From contig JAZBRI010000008.1 of NCBI GenBank assembly GCA_036874045.1, positions 11,733,001 to 11,797,000 on the forward strand: a stretch of 64,000 nucleotides of DNA. Direction: 5' to 3'. The DNA comes from Cymodocea nodosa (Eukaryota > Streptophyta > Magnoliopsida > Alismatales > Cymodoceaceae). The stretch's first letter is position 1. The number at the start of each line of letters is the position of its first letter. The notes beneath the pieces were generated by a model, which worked only from the letters and a program-made list of their open reading frames with translations, ran no database searches and was not told where the DNA came from. Of this stretch, positions 11,892-24,399 are shown one piece after another. Position numbers and translations under genes: made by a program.

Positions 11892-14800
11892 TTACACATC
11901 ACATAGCCTACAAATACCTAAATTTAATCTAATGTTACAGAATGTATTTTCGTCTAGAGGTTTTGTAAATATATCAGCTAATTGATTTTTACTAGACACA
12001 AATTCTAATTTAATTTTTCCTTTAATTACGTTATCTCTTAGAAAATGATGTCTAACCTCTATATGCTTTACTCTTGAATGTAATACAGGATTTTTGGAAA
12101 GATTTATTGCAGAACTACTGTCACAATAAATCTCAGTTGTATCATAAGATAATCCAAAATCTTCTAAAGTTTGCCTTGTCCACAGAATCTGAGTGCAACA
12201 CAGTGCAGTAGCAACATATTCAGCTTCTGTAGTAGAAAGTGCTACATAGTTTTGCTTTTTACTAAATCATGACACCAAATTATTTCCCAATAATTGACAT
12301 GTGCCACTGGTACTCTTTCTATTAGATTTAGATCCTGCATAATCAGCATTAGTATATCCTATAAGATCTATTGAACTATCCTTAGAATAATACAGTATGA
12401 AATTTTTAGTTCCTTGTATATATCTAAATATTCTTTTAACTACAATTAAGTGTGATTCTCTAGGATTAGATTGAAATTTAGCACAAGCACACACAGCAAA
12501 CATAATATCAGATATACTAGCAGTCAAATAAAGTAAAGAACCAATCATACTTTTGTATTTCCTTTGATCTATAGATTTTCCTATGTCATCAATATCTATC
12601 TTTAAAGTAGTACTCATAGGAGTTCCTTGAATCCTTGTATCATTAAAATTAAATTTCTTAAGCATTTCATCTGCATATTATATCCAGTTAGTTTTATGAC
12701 ACTCAGCAAATTAAATCCTAGGTTTTCTACATATAGTACATTCGAAATAACACAAGTAGGAGTTATTTGAACATTGCCCATACCTATGATTTTATCTTTG
12801 CTTTTGTTTCCAAATGTTACACTTCCTTTCATGGTATTTGTAAAATTTTATAATAGACTTTTGTGTCCGGTCATGTGACTTGACGCTCCACTGTCCAAGA
12901 TCCATTTTGATGTTGTTTCCTCCTACAACACAAATTGAGAAAAACTTTTTCTTAGTACCCAATGTTGTTGAGGACCAAGTTCATTAAATGCATATTTCTT
13001 CTTTTTGTTTAAAAATAGTTTAACATTATCATTTATATTCTTATTAGTTGTAAGTACTATTGATTTATCATTAGCTTCATACTCACATATAGCATTATTG
13101 CTTTTGCAATCATTCTTTTTGTTTTCAGATGTAGTATAATCAAGACCAAACATATTTTTATCAGATGTTAATTTATTTTGGTCATGCTTATACATTTCTG
13201 TAAGTTCATACCAAGATTTTGTACTTGTATTAACACTTTCCGTACATACAAAATCTTTTTCTGCACAAGAATTTTTTGTTTTATCACATGCAAAATGAGT
13301 AATTGGTCTAATACTAGTGTATTGAATTACATGCTCAGGTTTCTGAATTTTCAGTTTACTACAATTGTCTGAAATTTTAGAAACATTAGAAACTAAATTT
13401 ATAGAACAAGAAACAAGATTTTAGAAACATTTATAGTCATGTTAGAAGTACAATTTGACAAATCACATTGATTTATATTATTACTGCATGATTATCCCTT
13501 GAAGTACCTACTTCCTCATATTTATTACCTTGTTTCATAATAAAAGGAATTTTAGTCTTAGATTTACTTGAACTGCAACTAATAAATCCTTTATTGGCTT
13601 GAGATTCAGGATATTCAGTATAATCAAATCCTAAGCCAAATTTATAAGACACCGCAGGGGTACTAGTTAGTTTGTCAAACTTAGTTTGACTTAAATTCCA
13701 TTTCTCAAAGGTAGAATTTAAATCTTGCTCTCTCTATTTTAATTTTTCTATCTCTAATTCAAGTTTATTTATATTGTTTCTCAACATTTCATTTTCAAAT
13801 TCTATCTTTAATTTTTCAGCATTTATATTCTGTATTTGTTCATGCAAGATACATTCATTAAATCTAAATTTTTGCAAATCTCTAGCATGATTTTCATAAT
13901 CACATTTAAACTTTTCTAAAGTAGTAGACACGAAACAATTTTCTTCTTCCATAATAGATGAAGATTTTCTAATATTCTTATTTTCCAGTTTACATACTTT
14001 AACTTTTTGTAATAATGCATGATAAGCACATAATAATTCATCAAAGTTGAAATCTGAATGACTTTCAGGATCAAATATTACCTCAAACTCATCTGCCATG
14101 AAGCACACATGAGCAACATCTTCTAACTCTTGTTCTCCTTCTGAATGTGAAGATTTTGATACTGATTCTTCAGATTCAGACTCTTCAGACGTGTCATCCC
14201 AAGTGACCTTCAAAGCCTTTTTCTTGTAAAACTTTTTCTAAGTTTTCTGAGTAGTCTTCTTCTGATTTGTCCTACTTTGCTTTTCATTTTTCCTCATAGG
14301 ACAATCTAGAGAAAGATGTCCAGGTTTCTTACAGTTGTAACATACATACTTTCTGGATGAAGAATTCTTGTCATTCAATGATTTTGACGTTGAGGGTTTA
14401 TCATTTTTGTTCCTTTGCTATTTCCTAGCTTTCCATGCTTTCTTGAATTTCCTAGTTAGCAAAATCAAATCCTCATCAGAATCAGTAGATATATCAGAAT
14501 CTAAATTAATTTCGAAGGCTATTTCTTTCTTCATTTTTAGTTTGTTGTGACTCAATGATTCATTTAATTGAACTTCATAAATTCTTCATTTTTAGAACGA
14601 TCTGAGAATTTTCCTCACCAAATCCTTCTGTTCAAAATTCTTTTCTAAACATTTTAAAGAGTTTATAATATCAAGTAATCTGGAAAACATCTCAGAAATA
14701 TTTTCGTCTTCATGCATCTTAAAGAGTTCATACTTATGAATCAACATGTTTATTTTTGTCTCTTTAACTTGAGAAGTACCTTCATGTGAAACTTCTAATG

Positions 14801-15113
14801 CATGTCACACCTCATAAGTAGATTTATATGCCGACACTTTACTGAACTGTTCATAACTTAATGCACAAAATAAAATATTTAAGCCCTTAGCATTCAGAGT
14901 TTCATTTTCTTTTTCAGTAATTGTCCAAGCATTATAAGGAGTAGTTAACGGAGTATATGGTTTAGAAATCATGAACCACAATTTATGATCTATACTTTGA
15001 AGAAAAACAGTCATCCTATATTTCCAATATTCAAAATGTATTCCATCAAATAAAGGACGACGATTAAGATTTTGGCCTTCATATAAAGAAAAATTACCAT
15101 TTCCAGTAGCCAT
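11892..15113 (-). pseudogene. B1 gag and remnant pol (integrase and most RT deleted)
   Basis: Gag starts at ATG 15113 (MATGNGNFSLYEG), with an LWFMISKPYTP capsid-like region. The CCHC knuckle CYNCKKPGHLSLDC is at 14301-14342, followed by an acidic Ser/Glu stretch and a coiled coil (14213-13734). A protease-proximal segment (EETTSKW, near 12910) and the LGFNLLSVIKL segment (12720) follow. At about 12675 the sequence jumps straight into the end of RT (EMLKKFNFNDT) and RNase H, ending VCRLCDV-like at 11892. Compared with B2, about 2.1 kb of integrase and RT is missing, with ATAT/TAT microhomology at the joint. Gag also lost about 100 bp near 14600. Stops include TGG-to-TGA at about 14805. It codes for no integrase and no RT catalytic site. 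Confidence 0.88.
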
Positions 15114-15299
15114 TTTACCTTAGATTTTTCAACCTATTTGATTTTAAACAGTCTAAAAACTTTAAAACAACTTGAGCCTTAAATCAAGAAAGTTAAATGT
15201 ATGCTCAGATATTAATTTCTGTTTAAAAACAAGGAATGTAGAATAAGCAATGATATTAAATAAGTTGGTATCAATTTTATATCAAAGATTATTAACAAA

Positions 15300-15311
15300 G
15301 CTCTGATACCA
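15300..15311 (-). other. B1 primer-binding site
   Basis: TGGTATCAGAGC on the minus strand, 2 bp from the 5' LTR end; perfect initiator tRNA-Met type site. Confidence 0.9.
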
Positions 15312-15313
15312 CT

Positions 15314-16925
15314 TGTAGGATCGTATGGCTACACAAGAGGGGGGTGAATTGTGTATTTTTAATATTTTCTGAAATATAATTGAAACTTTAAAACTCAAAA
15401 AACAAGTCGAGACATTGTTTTCATAAAATCATTTTTATTCAAGGTTTCAATTACAATATACAATTCAATTCTCCTCAGAAATTGTAGATGCAATTATATT
15501 TCGATACCATGTATCATCTAAACAATTTCATAACTACAAACAGAGAAAACTAATTTACGGAATTTAAAACTTTTCTCCCTATTTGAGATCTTTCTTCTTC
15601 TTTTTCTTCTTCAGCAATTCTTTAGTGACGAATATATTGTCTTTTCATGCTTCATCGAATTTGCTTTCTTCTGATACTTCAAATCTTCTGTGATGAAAAT
15701 CTTACCTTTTTATGCTTCACTGAACTTTCTTCCACTTGAGAGATTTTTCCCGAAGAGGTGTTTTTGATCCCTGAAAAAGATTTTTCTTTTGGTGTGTAGG
15801 GATGGTTTGATCCTTGAAAAGATTTTTCTTTTTTGTGTGCAAGGATAAATTGATCAACGAGAATTCTATGCCTTTTATACTGTATCTCCATTTCATGCAT
15901 ATCCTTCACATTTAACCACTACCAGTTTTCCACTTCTCCACGTCTTTTCTTTCTCCTTCATCGAAATACACACGTTCTAACCTACATTTATATTTCGAAT
16001 TTTCTTTAATCATCAGTCTTGGATCTCTGAAAAATTTCCTGCAAAATAAACTTTCTCGTCCAAAAGTTTTTCATCAGTGTAATAAGAAGTCGTTACTTTA
16101 ATGTTAACTAAACGAGTAACACAAGTATATATATAACTTAACGTTTCTAACTTAACGAGTTCCTCGTGTGCCATTTCACGTGACAAGTACTATAGCTAAC
16201 TCAATGAACTAAGTCCGTGGTGTTATGCTATCTCAACCAACCATCTCCGTTGTGTTATGATAATTCAACGAACCATTTCCGTTATGTTATGATAACTCAA
16301 CGAACCAATAATAAACAAATGTTTTTATAATAAGAATTTTACCACGTGCAAAAATAACAACTTAAGTTTATAACGCTAATCTAACACGTTGCCTTAGTGT
16401 TCAATATAGCAACTCAACGCGTTTAGTTATGTTAACTTAACGAGTTAAACATGTGCACCTCACGTGATACAATACAACATTCATAACTTATAATTTCACC
16501 ACGTGTATAACACTAACTTAACGAGTTCGTCTCTTCTTTTACTCACTAACTTAACGAGTTATCACGTGACCTATTTTAACCTTTAAGCCTCTAACTTAAC
16601 GAGTTCTCACGTGACCTCTATACAAATAAAACTCTAACTTAACGAGTTGTCTAAACGTGCACTGTTCATGATATAGAAGATATAACATTAAAGCATATCA
16701 TGGTTTTCAATAAAAACACACGTTAACTTAACGTTTAGCTAAATGAGAAATTATTGCAACGAAACGACTAGATATTAACTTCAGATCCAATACAGACAAG
16801 TATTTATATCAATAAGCTTTTTCTGTATTAATTGATGATTTTAATTTCTTTTCACAAGCAATAGTAATTGAGCAAATATGATTATTTTCATTCAACACAC
16901 ATCATCAAAACAAAAATACTCAACA
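15314..16925 (-). repeat. B1 5' LTR
   Basis: A 1612-bp LTR, TGTTGAG...ATCCTACA on the minus strand. It has the same TAACTTAACGAGTT and CACGTG repeat region as the 3' copy (about 16110-16660). It is the expected promoter of B1. Confidence 0.93.
15871..15879 (-). promoter_or_regulatory. Probable TATA box, B1 5' LTR
   Basis: GTATAAAAGG on the minus strand, in the 3' third of the LTR. The same box is present in B1's 3' LTR (6551) and in B3 (61725). Position and sequence suit an RNA polymerase II core promoter; transcription is inferred. Confidence 0.5.
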
Positions 16926-16930
16926 GTAAT
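16926..16930. repeat. Target-site duplication of B1, right copy
   Basis: GTAAT, matching 5987-5991. Confidence 0.9.
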
Positions 16931-17270
16931 TGTTTGAAACATCTCTTTATTATAAAACTACTTAAGTACACGTGTCGTGATCTAGAAGATTGACTTAAGT
17001 TATCTTTCAGAAGGTTATCTGTAACTCTCCGAAATGCACCTAAGCATCAGAAAGTTAGATTTGTAACTGTTTGAAACATCTCTTTATTATAAAACTACTT
17101 AAGTACACGTGTCGTGATCTAGAAGATTGACTTAAGTTATTTTTCAGAAGGTTATTTGTAATTCTCCAAAATGCACCTGAGCATCGGATAGTTAGGTTTA
17201 TAAGTCTCTGAAACTTTCTGAACACTTTAAGCTCAAATTATGCACGTGTTGAATTTCATTGCTTTATAAT
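16931..17270 (+). repeat. Tandem array of ~137-bp units in the A1 spacer
   Basis: The unit starting TGTTTGAAACATCTC at 16931 repeats at 17068. A degenerate unit follows, and an earlier one lies before B1 (about 5850-5991). Each has CTTAAGT, CACGTGTC, TAACTCTCC(G/A)AAATGC and GCATC...AGTTAGATTTGTAA. The same unit type is seen three times in SL2 (34840-35280). Confidence 0.85.
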
Positions 17271-17657
17271 GTCTCAGTTGAAACTCTAACAGTTATGTTT
17301 AACTCTTCGACTTTTCACACCTATTCCTTCGAGAAACTCAAACAGTTATCATAAGTCTTCGAGTTTTCTCACTTTTCACTTAGCCTGAAGTTATTTTCTT
17401 TATACGAACAGTTATGCTAAGTATTCTGTAATTGTTGGTTGTAAAACTTGTACAGTTATTGCAAGCACTCAAGTTATTTATCGATAACGGATCTTATATT
17501 TATGATTTCAATGATTGAATCCATTTATCCCTTTATAAACTTGAAGAGTTATAAATGTTTTACTAATAACCTTTCGTGTTTCTACCTTGGTAAAACCCTA
17601 GCTTCACAATCTTTACTTCCACTAAGTTCTATAGTGTAAAGTGAAGATTAATCAACA
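17271..17657 (+). other. A1 leader upstream of ORF3
   Basis: No gene is seen. Short repeats of AACAGTTATG and CTCGAGTTT-like words (TCTTCGAGTTTT, ACTCTTCGACTTTT) continue the theme of the array. The stretch ends immediately before the ORF3 ATG at 17658. Confidence 0.5.
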
Positions 17658-20207
17658 ATGTCAAGACGTGGAAGAGGACGTGGTAGAATGACCAAAGTGT
17701 AGAAAAGAGAGCTGGAAATTCAGAAAGTACAAAGTGAAATCAACAACATTTACTCCAGGTACACTTTTTCTAACGAAGTACTACACAAAGTAAGAAAAGC
17801 TGTTCAAGATGAGAAAAATTTTTGTTGGAAATTTATTCGAAATTATGCTGAAACACAATTTAGACTAAAATAGATTGAACTTTCTGCATTGCATTTATGG
17901 AAAAGAAATTTACAACCTAACCCTGCGGTTGTAAGTTCTGGACATGTACTAGAGACATCAGTATAATCTATCACCTATTATGGAAAGAAGTGGGGACCAA
18001 TGATCAAAAATGCAAACAAGGAATTACAATCCTTGTATTCCCAACATTATTTTCCCCCAGCTATTTTAGATGATATTAAACAGTATATAGATGAACAAAA
18101 AACTGCCTTTAGCAAAATGGGCCTTCGAAGTGAAGGACAAAGAGTTTATCAACTCAAAATGGCAAAGGTTGAGAGCTTAAAACTCTATATTCCATTATTA
18201 CAACCTAGGCATCATGGTAAAGGACCATCAAGACCCCAGGTGCCTTTAATAAGAGAAATTAAGACAATTTTAGAACCTCTTGAACAACCTGAAACACTAC
18301 AGACATATAGTCGGAAAAAGAAAAAGACAATTGAATATTTTGGACTAACTACAGGTGTACAAGGAATATTGCAGCAAAAAGAAGAATCAGTGAAAAATGG
18401 AAAACTATGCTCCATTGCAGAAGCTAGACAAACATTTTTGTCAGGAATCCCAATAGGTGTGACAAATATTGGCTTACAAGCATATACTCTAAGGTATTGT
18501 GTCACATTAGTGCATCATGTATCTTTTAATACAATGGACAGTTTTTTACACAATGCTACAAGCACACATTCTTTTCCTACGGAAAGAGAAAATGTAGGAA
18601 ATTTTGATGATACATATATAGATGATATCCAATTTGATGATATTTTTGATAACATAGACATTGAGTCTATGAATTTTGAAGATATTTCATCTAAAGAGGA
18701 ATGTACAGATATTCTTCCTCTTACTGTATCTCGAATAGAGACTTTTGAATTTTGGTATAGTTGCTTATACTACACTTTATATATATGGTTATGTCTATTA
18801 TAGTATATAGTATACTTGTTGATAAATGTATATAATCAACAACATACACAGATACAAATAGAATATGATACTACCAATGTCTCACATATACAAATTTCAG
18901 AAATATAGGATTATTCTATTCCATAGACAGATATAGAACATTCTTTCATGCAAAGACAGTTAAATAGATCAAATATAGATATACATGTTGCTGATATACA
19001 GATTGTTATAGAGACTGTTGTTACTGAAATGTTTCCAAAAGAACAAATAGAAGAAATTCAGTAGATTATTGATACGACAATAACAGATATTTCAGACATT
19101 TATACTTGTTTTGATGGCAATTCCACCAGTTCTGAAAGATCTAAAAATATAGATGCTGCTTATAATATTGAAGCAAGTCCCAGATCAAAACATCATCACA
19201 GGAAAAAACCTAATCATGAATAGAGTTTAGATGAAAATACACTATTATGGTTCAGAAATAATTCCTGTTACCACAAATTTTAGACATATAAAACTTTTAC
19301 AGTTTTATATTCCAGACTAGTTAAGTTTGAAGGGATGACACACATACGAGAACTGTTTGAATTTCAAGGCTTGTTGACTCTACTTCCACAACAGCCAAAC
19401 CATCTTTCTATACCAGAACTTATCAGTTGTTTTTACTCAAACTTAATAGTGGAAGAAGGTATTCCTGTTTCTAATATACGAGACAATGACATATATTTAA
19501 CTCCAGATTTACTTCATCAGGTACTTGGTCTGAAAAATGGAGGAGTTAAATTATCAGAAAGAAAACAGGTTTATCGATTGGGATGGGATATTACAAGTTT
19601 AGCCAAAGATCCAATTGCCAACAAACTATTGAGATTACTAAATGACTTACATGGCCAAGCACGTTTTATTGCAAAAATATTGCATGCTACATTGTTTTAG
19701 AGGTTTGGTCATGGGGCAGAAGTTGGCAGATGTTGTCTTTATACTACGTACGCATTAATAAACCATATACAGGTGAACTAGTATGATATTTTTGTTTCTC
19801 ATATCTTATATTTGCAGAGTAAATTATTTTATGGTGATAAGATTTTGAGAATTGTGGCAAGTCAAACAGATATTACACCTTGACCACAAAAAAGATTAAA
19901 GTCAAGATCTTTCTCTGCAAAGGAACTCCAAAAATACTAGGAAGCAGATACACCTATCCTCAGACAACAACAACAACAGGATCGGCAAACACAGTCACAG
20001 CCACAACAGCAACAATCCACACAATTTATAGAAACACAGCAACATACAGATATACAACAAGGTATACATACAGAAATACATACAAGTATAGATACAGACA
20101 TACATACTGAATTTTTACAACAACCATCACAAGTTTTTCAAAATGATTTAGATCAAGCATTACTTGATCAGATAAACAGAGTTAGTACAGATATTGCAAA
20201 GAAAATT
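17658..20207 (+). pseudogene. A1 ORF3, third gene of family A
   Basis: One frame of about 850 codons from ATG 17658 with no frameshift, but with about ten stops (among them 17700, 18801, 19698, about 19779 and about 19878). Where A2 can be compared, CAG or TGG stands at several of these sites. The N-terminus MSRRGRGRGRMTK is basic, like family B. The middle is a long Lys-rich then acidic region. Codons at 18753-18833 give an aromatic, aliphatic run (WYSCLYY...LINVY), a candidate membrane segment. The domain at 19335-19880 (HIRELFEFQG, ISCFYSNL, TPDLLHQVLGLKN, ARFIAKILHATLF, SKLFYGD) is homologous to the C-terminal half of family-B ORF3. A Gln-rich tail follows. Function is unknown; with a membrane segment it is a candidate env-like gene, by inference only. 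Confidence 0.82.
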
Positions 20208-20489
20208 TCAAATACCCATATATGTAATATTTGCATCAACATTTTGAAGCTCTTGTCTAACTTCATCTAGTAAACCTTCAGGAAAGAAGTATTCACTGTA
20301 AATTTGTGCTAACCTTTTGTCCACTCGAAGTATTTTCTTAAACCAAGTGCGTGGAACTTCATCAGTATCTATTTCTTTTCCTTTTGCATCTCCTCTGCTT
20401 TTGCCTTTTCCTCTGCCATGACCTTCGTAGAACTTGGAGACCATCGTCGTAGGTTGTAACAACAACAAGCAAGAAAGATTTTTAGACAA
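20208..20489 (-). pseudogene. B2 ORF3, N-terminal fragment
   Basis: It contains MVSKFYEGHGRGKGKSRGDAK (start likely at 20444), then PRTWFKKILRVDKRL and LLDEVRQELQ, ending at YMGI. It aligns with the first 90 codons of B1 ORF3 and is open over this length. It is cut at 20208 by the junction with A1 ORF3, which runs in the opposite direction. Confidence 0.85.
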
Positions 20490-22028
20490 AGTTTATGAAT
20501 AACCTAAGTGCTCGTGTAACAAGTGTTTAAATAGGGTTTTAGGCGAATAACTTAATGTATATAGAAGTCAGGTTTGGATTTTAAATAAATATTGAATAAA
20601 GTTTATTCAATCAAGGTATTCGAAATATTCAAGTATAACTCGTTGAGTTAACTAACCTAACGAGTAAAACGTTGTCTAGAGGCAGTTTTACACGTTACCT
20701 TATATAACATAACGTTCAGTTAGTACACTTTACTAAAATCAAGTTTCGAATGCATTCTATTGAAACCTTCCAAAGACAACACACATGCCACACTTAACAT
20801 TATCTTGAGAACATTGTAAACTATTCTAACATTCTTTTCTTATGAATCTAAAATAATTTGTTTGTCTTTTAAATTGTTTCATCAAGATCTTAAGAGGACT
20901 TAAATTCAGATTAATCAAGATTTGTATTCTGAATTATATTAATCTGTTTTGGACATTTTTAATCCTCCCCCTACAAATATACTTCATATATATTCAATAA
21001 CAAACAAAATATACTTGTATAACAATAGATGTTAAGTATAACTATAGTTTTAAATTTTCTTTTCAAAAACCTCCGTTATCCTGAATTCATCAAAAACGAT
21101 TTCCAGAATCAATTCCCACTGTATATGAATCAAAACACAACTTTGAACTTAATATGATTAATTCAAGGAAAATAAAAGAATGTATTTCAAATAAACATTT
21201 TCAAAAGTACTAATATTGATTCAATAAATCAGCAGTCATATTGGTAGAAACTATATTCAATTCAAAGATATCTGTAATTAATGAAACACCTATTTTTCCA
21301 AAATAGTAAATATTCATAATTTTCTTTAAAAGTTAGTTTGAAAAGCTTGAATCATACAAAAGCTTTCTAATGTACCCGTGTAATGAGCTTTTAGTTAACA
21401 ATCCCAGATCTGATCAGGACCTTAGGTTGTTAGATTTAAAGAATCCTTTTTCAGGACAACAATCCTTACATACCTATCTGCTCAAGTACAAAAGGCTCAT
21501 GATCAAATTGATCAATAAACTCTCAAAGATTTTCACTTTGTAAGCACTTTTCATTTTAAGCATAGTATATATGTATTCCATTAATACAGATATAATAAAA
21601 CACAAATCTCATACAATTTTTACTTCTATGATTTTATTGAAAATATGAATCAGTTTCAATAAGCTCATACTTTTGATTAACAATTTAAGATTATTTACAT
21701 ATAAATTATTCTACAAGTTTAATCAATCAAGTCAAATTTATGCATGATCATATGTATTTTCATTGATTCAAAGAAAACACTTAATCAAAATTTCAGAATT
21801 TTAGAAGTATTTAATGTTTTTCATTTACACTTCCACTTAAAATTGTGAAAACCATTAAAATTGATAAACTACTTAAAATCAATAAAATACTACTATGATT
21901 TTACAATAAATACATAGTATCTTATGCAGCAATTTAGACATTACTTAGATATTTATGATAAGTATATAATATCTATGAGGTGAACAACATCATCAATAAT
22001 ATTTATCTTTTTGTGGAGTTTAAGCATT
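20490..22028 (-). other. B2 spacer between ORF3 and pol
   Basis: Non-coding. It aligns with the B1 spacer 10329-11891. The internal polypurine motif is present in a slightly changed form near 20964-20972. Confidence 0.7.
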
Positions 22029-22759
22029 TTACACATCACATAGCCTACAAATACCAAAATTTAATCTTATGTTGCAGAATGCATTTTTGTCTAGAGGTTT
22101 TGTAAATATATCAGCTAATTGATTTTTACTAGACACAAATCCTAATTTAATTTTTCCTTTAATTATGTTATCTCTTAGAAAATGATGTCTAACCTCTATA
22201 TGCTTTGCTCTAGAATGTAATACAGGATTTTTGGAAAGATTTATTACAGAATTACTGTCACAATAAATCTTAGTTGTATCATAAGATAATCCAAAGTCTT
22301 CTAAAGTTTGCCTTATCCACAAAATCTGAGTGCAACACAGTGCAGCAGCAACATATTCAGCTTCTATAATAGAAAGTGCTACATAGTTTTGCTTTTTATT
22401 AAACCATGACACCAAATTATTTCCCAGTAATTGACATGTGCCACTGGTACTCTTTCTATCAGATTTAGATCCTATGTAATCAACATCAGTATATCCTATT
22501 AGATCTATTGAACTATCCTTAGAATAATATAGTACGAAATTTTTAGTTCCTTGTATATATCTAAATATTCTTTTAACAGCAATTGAGTGTGATTCTTTAG
22601 GATTAGATTGAAATCTAGCACAAGCACACACAACAAACATAATATCAGGTCTACTAGCTATCAAATAAAGTAAAGAACTAATCATACTTCTGTATTTTCT
22701 TTGATCTATTGATTTTCTTATGTCATTAACATCTAACTTTAAAGAAGAAATCATAGGAG
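22029..22759 (-). pseudogene. B2 pol, RNase H end
   Basis: The C-terminal part of pol is open down to the stop at 22029. It has GSLLYLIASRPDIMF, the RNase H words GYTDVDY, KSTSGTCQLLGN and EAEYVAAALC, the D-containing IYCDSNS, and the end LADIFTKPLD...ICRLCDV. It continues across C1 at 32672. In the first active-site motif D-A-D reads DVD (Ala changed). Confidence 0.88.
22755..22759. repeat. Target-site duplication of C1, left copy
   Basis: AGGAG, repeated at 32672-32676. Confidence 0.92.
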
Positions 22760-24397
22760 TGAAAGGACCTCTAGATTTTAATAATGCAAAAATCAATGTA
22801 AGGTTTTGAATTGTATTTATCAGGTTTAGTCAGTACAGCAAAAAGTTCAGAAGACAAACAAATCGAAGCAGCAAGCAGGTTGCAGTAAATCTCAGAATGT
22901 GCTGCTACAGAAAATCGAATAGTTATGAAAGGATTGAATGATCGGATAGTTAAGGAGTTAACTATCTGGAAGCTTAAAGGACTTTCCGGAGAGTTACAAG
23001 TATAACTATCCGAAAGTTAATTCATTCAAATTAATCACGTGCAAAAATACAAAACGGAAGCTTAAAGGACTTGTCGGAGAGTTAGATAACTATTTAAGTT
23101 TTCTTTTCGAAGAGTAAGATAACTATTCGAGTTTTTTAGTAAGTTACAAGTATAACTTTCTGGAACTTAAGTCATCCTATTACGCACGTGCAGAATGGAG
23201 AAGCCGATAGTCAAAAGCTTAAAGGAAAAATCAGAGAGTTAGATAACTATCCGAAATCTCAAAGAGAGTTTCGGTGAGTTACAGTTTAACTATCCAAAAC
23301 TTAAGTCACTAAATTTCTCACATGTAGAATTCTAGACAGAAGTTCATATAAGATTTTGGAGATTTAGAAAGATAACTATCCAAACATTCAAGAGAGTTTC
23401 GATGAGTTACAGTTTAACTATCCGAAACTTAAGTCATTGAATTTCCCACGTGCAGAATTCCAGAGAGAAGCTCAAATAAGTTTTTAGAGAGTTAAAAAGA
23501 TAACTATTTGAAATCTTGAAGTATTTCAGTGAGTTACAGGGATAACCATCCGAAACTTAAGTCAGTCTTTTATGCACGTGTTGAATTAAAGTAATTGAAA
23601 AGTTAATGGAGGGTTACTGTAGCCAACTATCCGATAGTTAAATAATTGTTTGGTAAGTTACAGTTATAAGTATCCGATTGAATGACAGCTCGCAGTATAT
23701 ATTCTGGAATCCTACATGGTAGAAAGGTTTAAGTGATCTTTCGGTGAGTTACAGATATTCTTCGGAGAGTTACACAACTAACTATCCGAAAGGTTAAGAA
23801 AATCGGAAGGACATCTTGAAATAACTTTCTAAACGGTAACTTACCGTATTTGGGATTGAAGTCTAATCAAGTACAGTAGAATACATCCGTTGGAAGAAAA
23901 TATGATCGTTACACATGTTTGGTATATATACAAGATACAGACAATGGATTTAGATAGCTTTTGCTCATATACATACTTACACCAAGCTCAACAGAAGAAA
24001 AGCTTTAGAGATCAAATCATCTTCAACGTTTACAGACTAAATTTCAGAAGCTCATCGCGCACTCAACTCTGTTGCTCACAAGCTAGTGTTTACTAAAGTA
24101 CATGGATAAAAACTTCCGAGAAAGGATTGATTGAAGCTTCATCAAGGAAGCTCAAGTGAATGGTTGGTTGGTTCTTGCTTAAACCTTAAAGCAAGTGATT
24201 GTAAGTTTGCAAGAGTTTAGTGAAGCCCAAGTATCCCTTGGGGGTGGACTAGCCATTAGTGGTGAACCACCTAAAAATCTCTATGTGAATTCTTTTATCG
24301 TGTGCTTACTATCTCTTTACATTAAACTACTTCTAAAAGGTTAAGAAACAAATTATTACCATCCACCCCCCCTCTGGTAAGCCTTAAGGTCCTAACA
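22760..24397 (+). repeat. C1 5' LTR
   Basis: 1638 bp, TGAAAGG...TCCTAACA. About 22940-23800 is an array of diverged 125-130-bp units, each with CGG(A/T)GAGTTA and TAACTATCCGAAA half-sites, AACTTAAGTCA and usually CACGTG. The last 150 bp share the TTGGGGGTGGACTAGCC block with D1. Confidence 0.93.
23933..23940 (+). promoter_or_regulatory. Candidate TATA box, C1 5' LTR
   Basis: TATATATA followed by CAAGATACAG, downstream of the repeat array. D1 has TATATATACAAAATACAG at the matching place (50355). Confidence 0.45.
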
Positions 24398-24399
24398 AT

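Larger units (their letters stand above)
5992..16925 (-). mobile_element. Ty1/Copia element B1, complete ends, inserted in A1
   Basis: A 10.9-kb element on the minus strand with both LTRs (15314-16925 and 5992-7591), primer site, polypurine tract and a perfect GTAAT duplication. Order on its own strand: 5' LTR, gag, remnant pol, 1.5-kb spacer, ORF3, polypurine tract, 3' LTR. Integrase and most of RT are missing, so it could not have moved on its own in its present form. Removing it restores continuous family-A sequence that matches A2 across the joint. Confidence 0.95.
16931..20207 (+). mobile_element. Element A1, segment 2 (spacer end and ORF3)
   Basis: Continuation of A1 after B1. It carries the rest of the tandem array and ORF3. 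The element stops abruptly at about 20207, near the expected end of ORF3, where minus-strand family-B ORF3 sequence begins. Its 3' LTR is not in the window. Confidence 0.85.

Noticed and set aside
23890-24096. 68-codon frame repeated in both C1 LTRs (23890 and 32164).
   Set aside because: Conservation is explained by LTR identity; it lies at the TATA region and is absent from D1.
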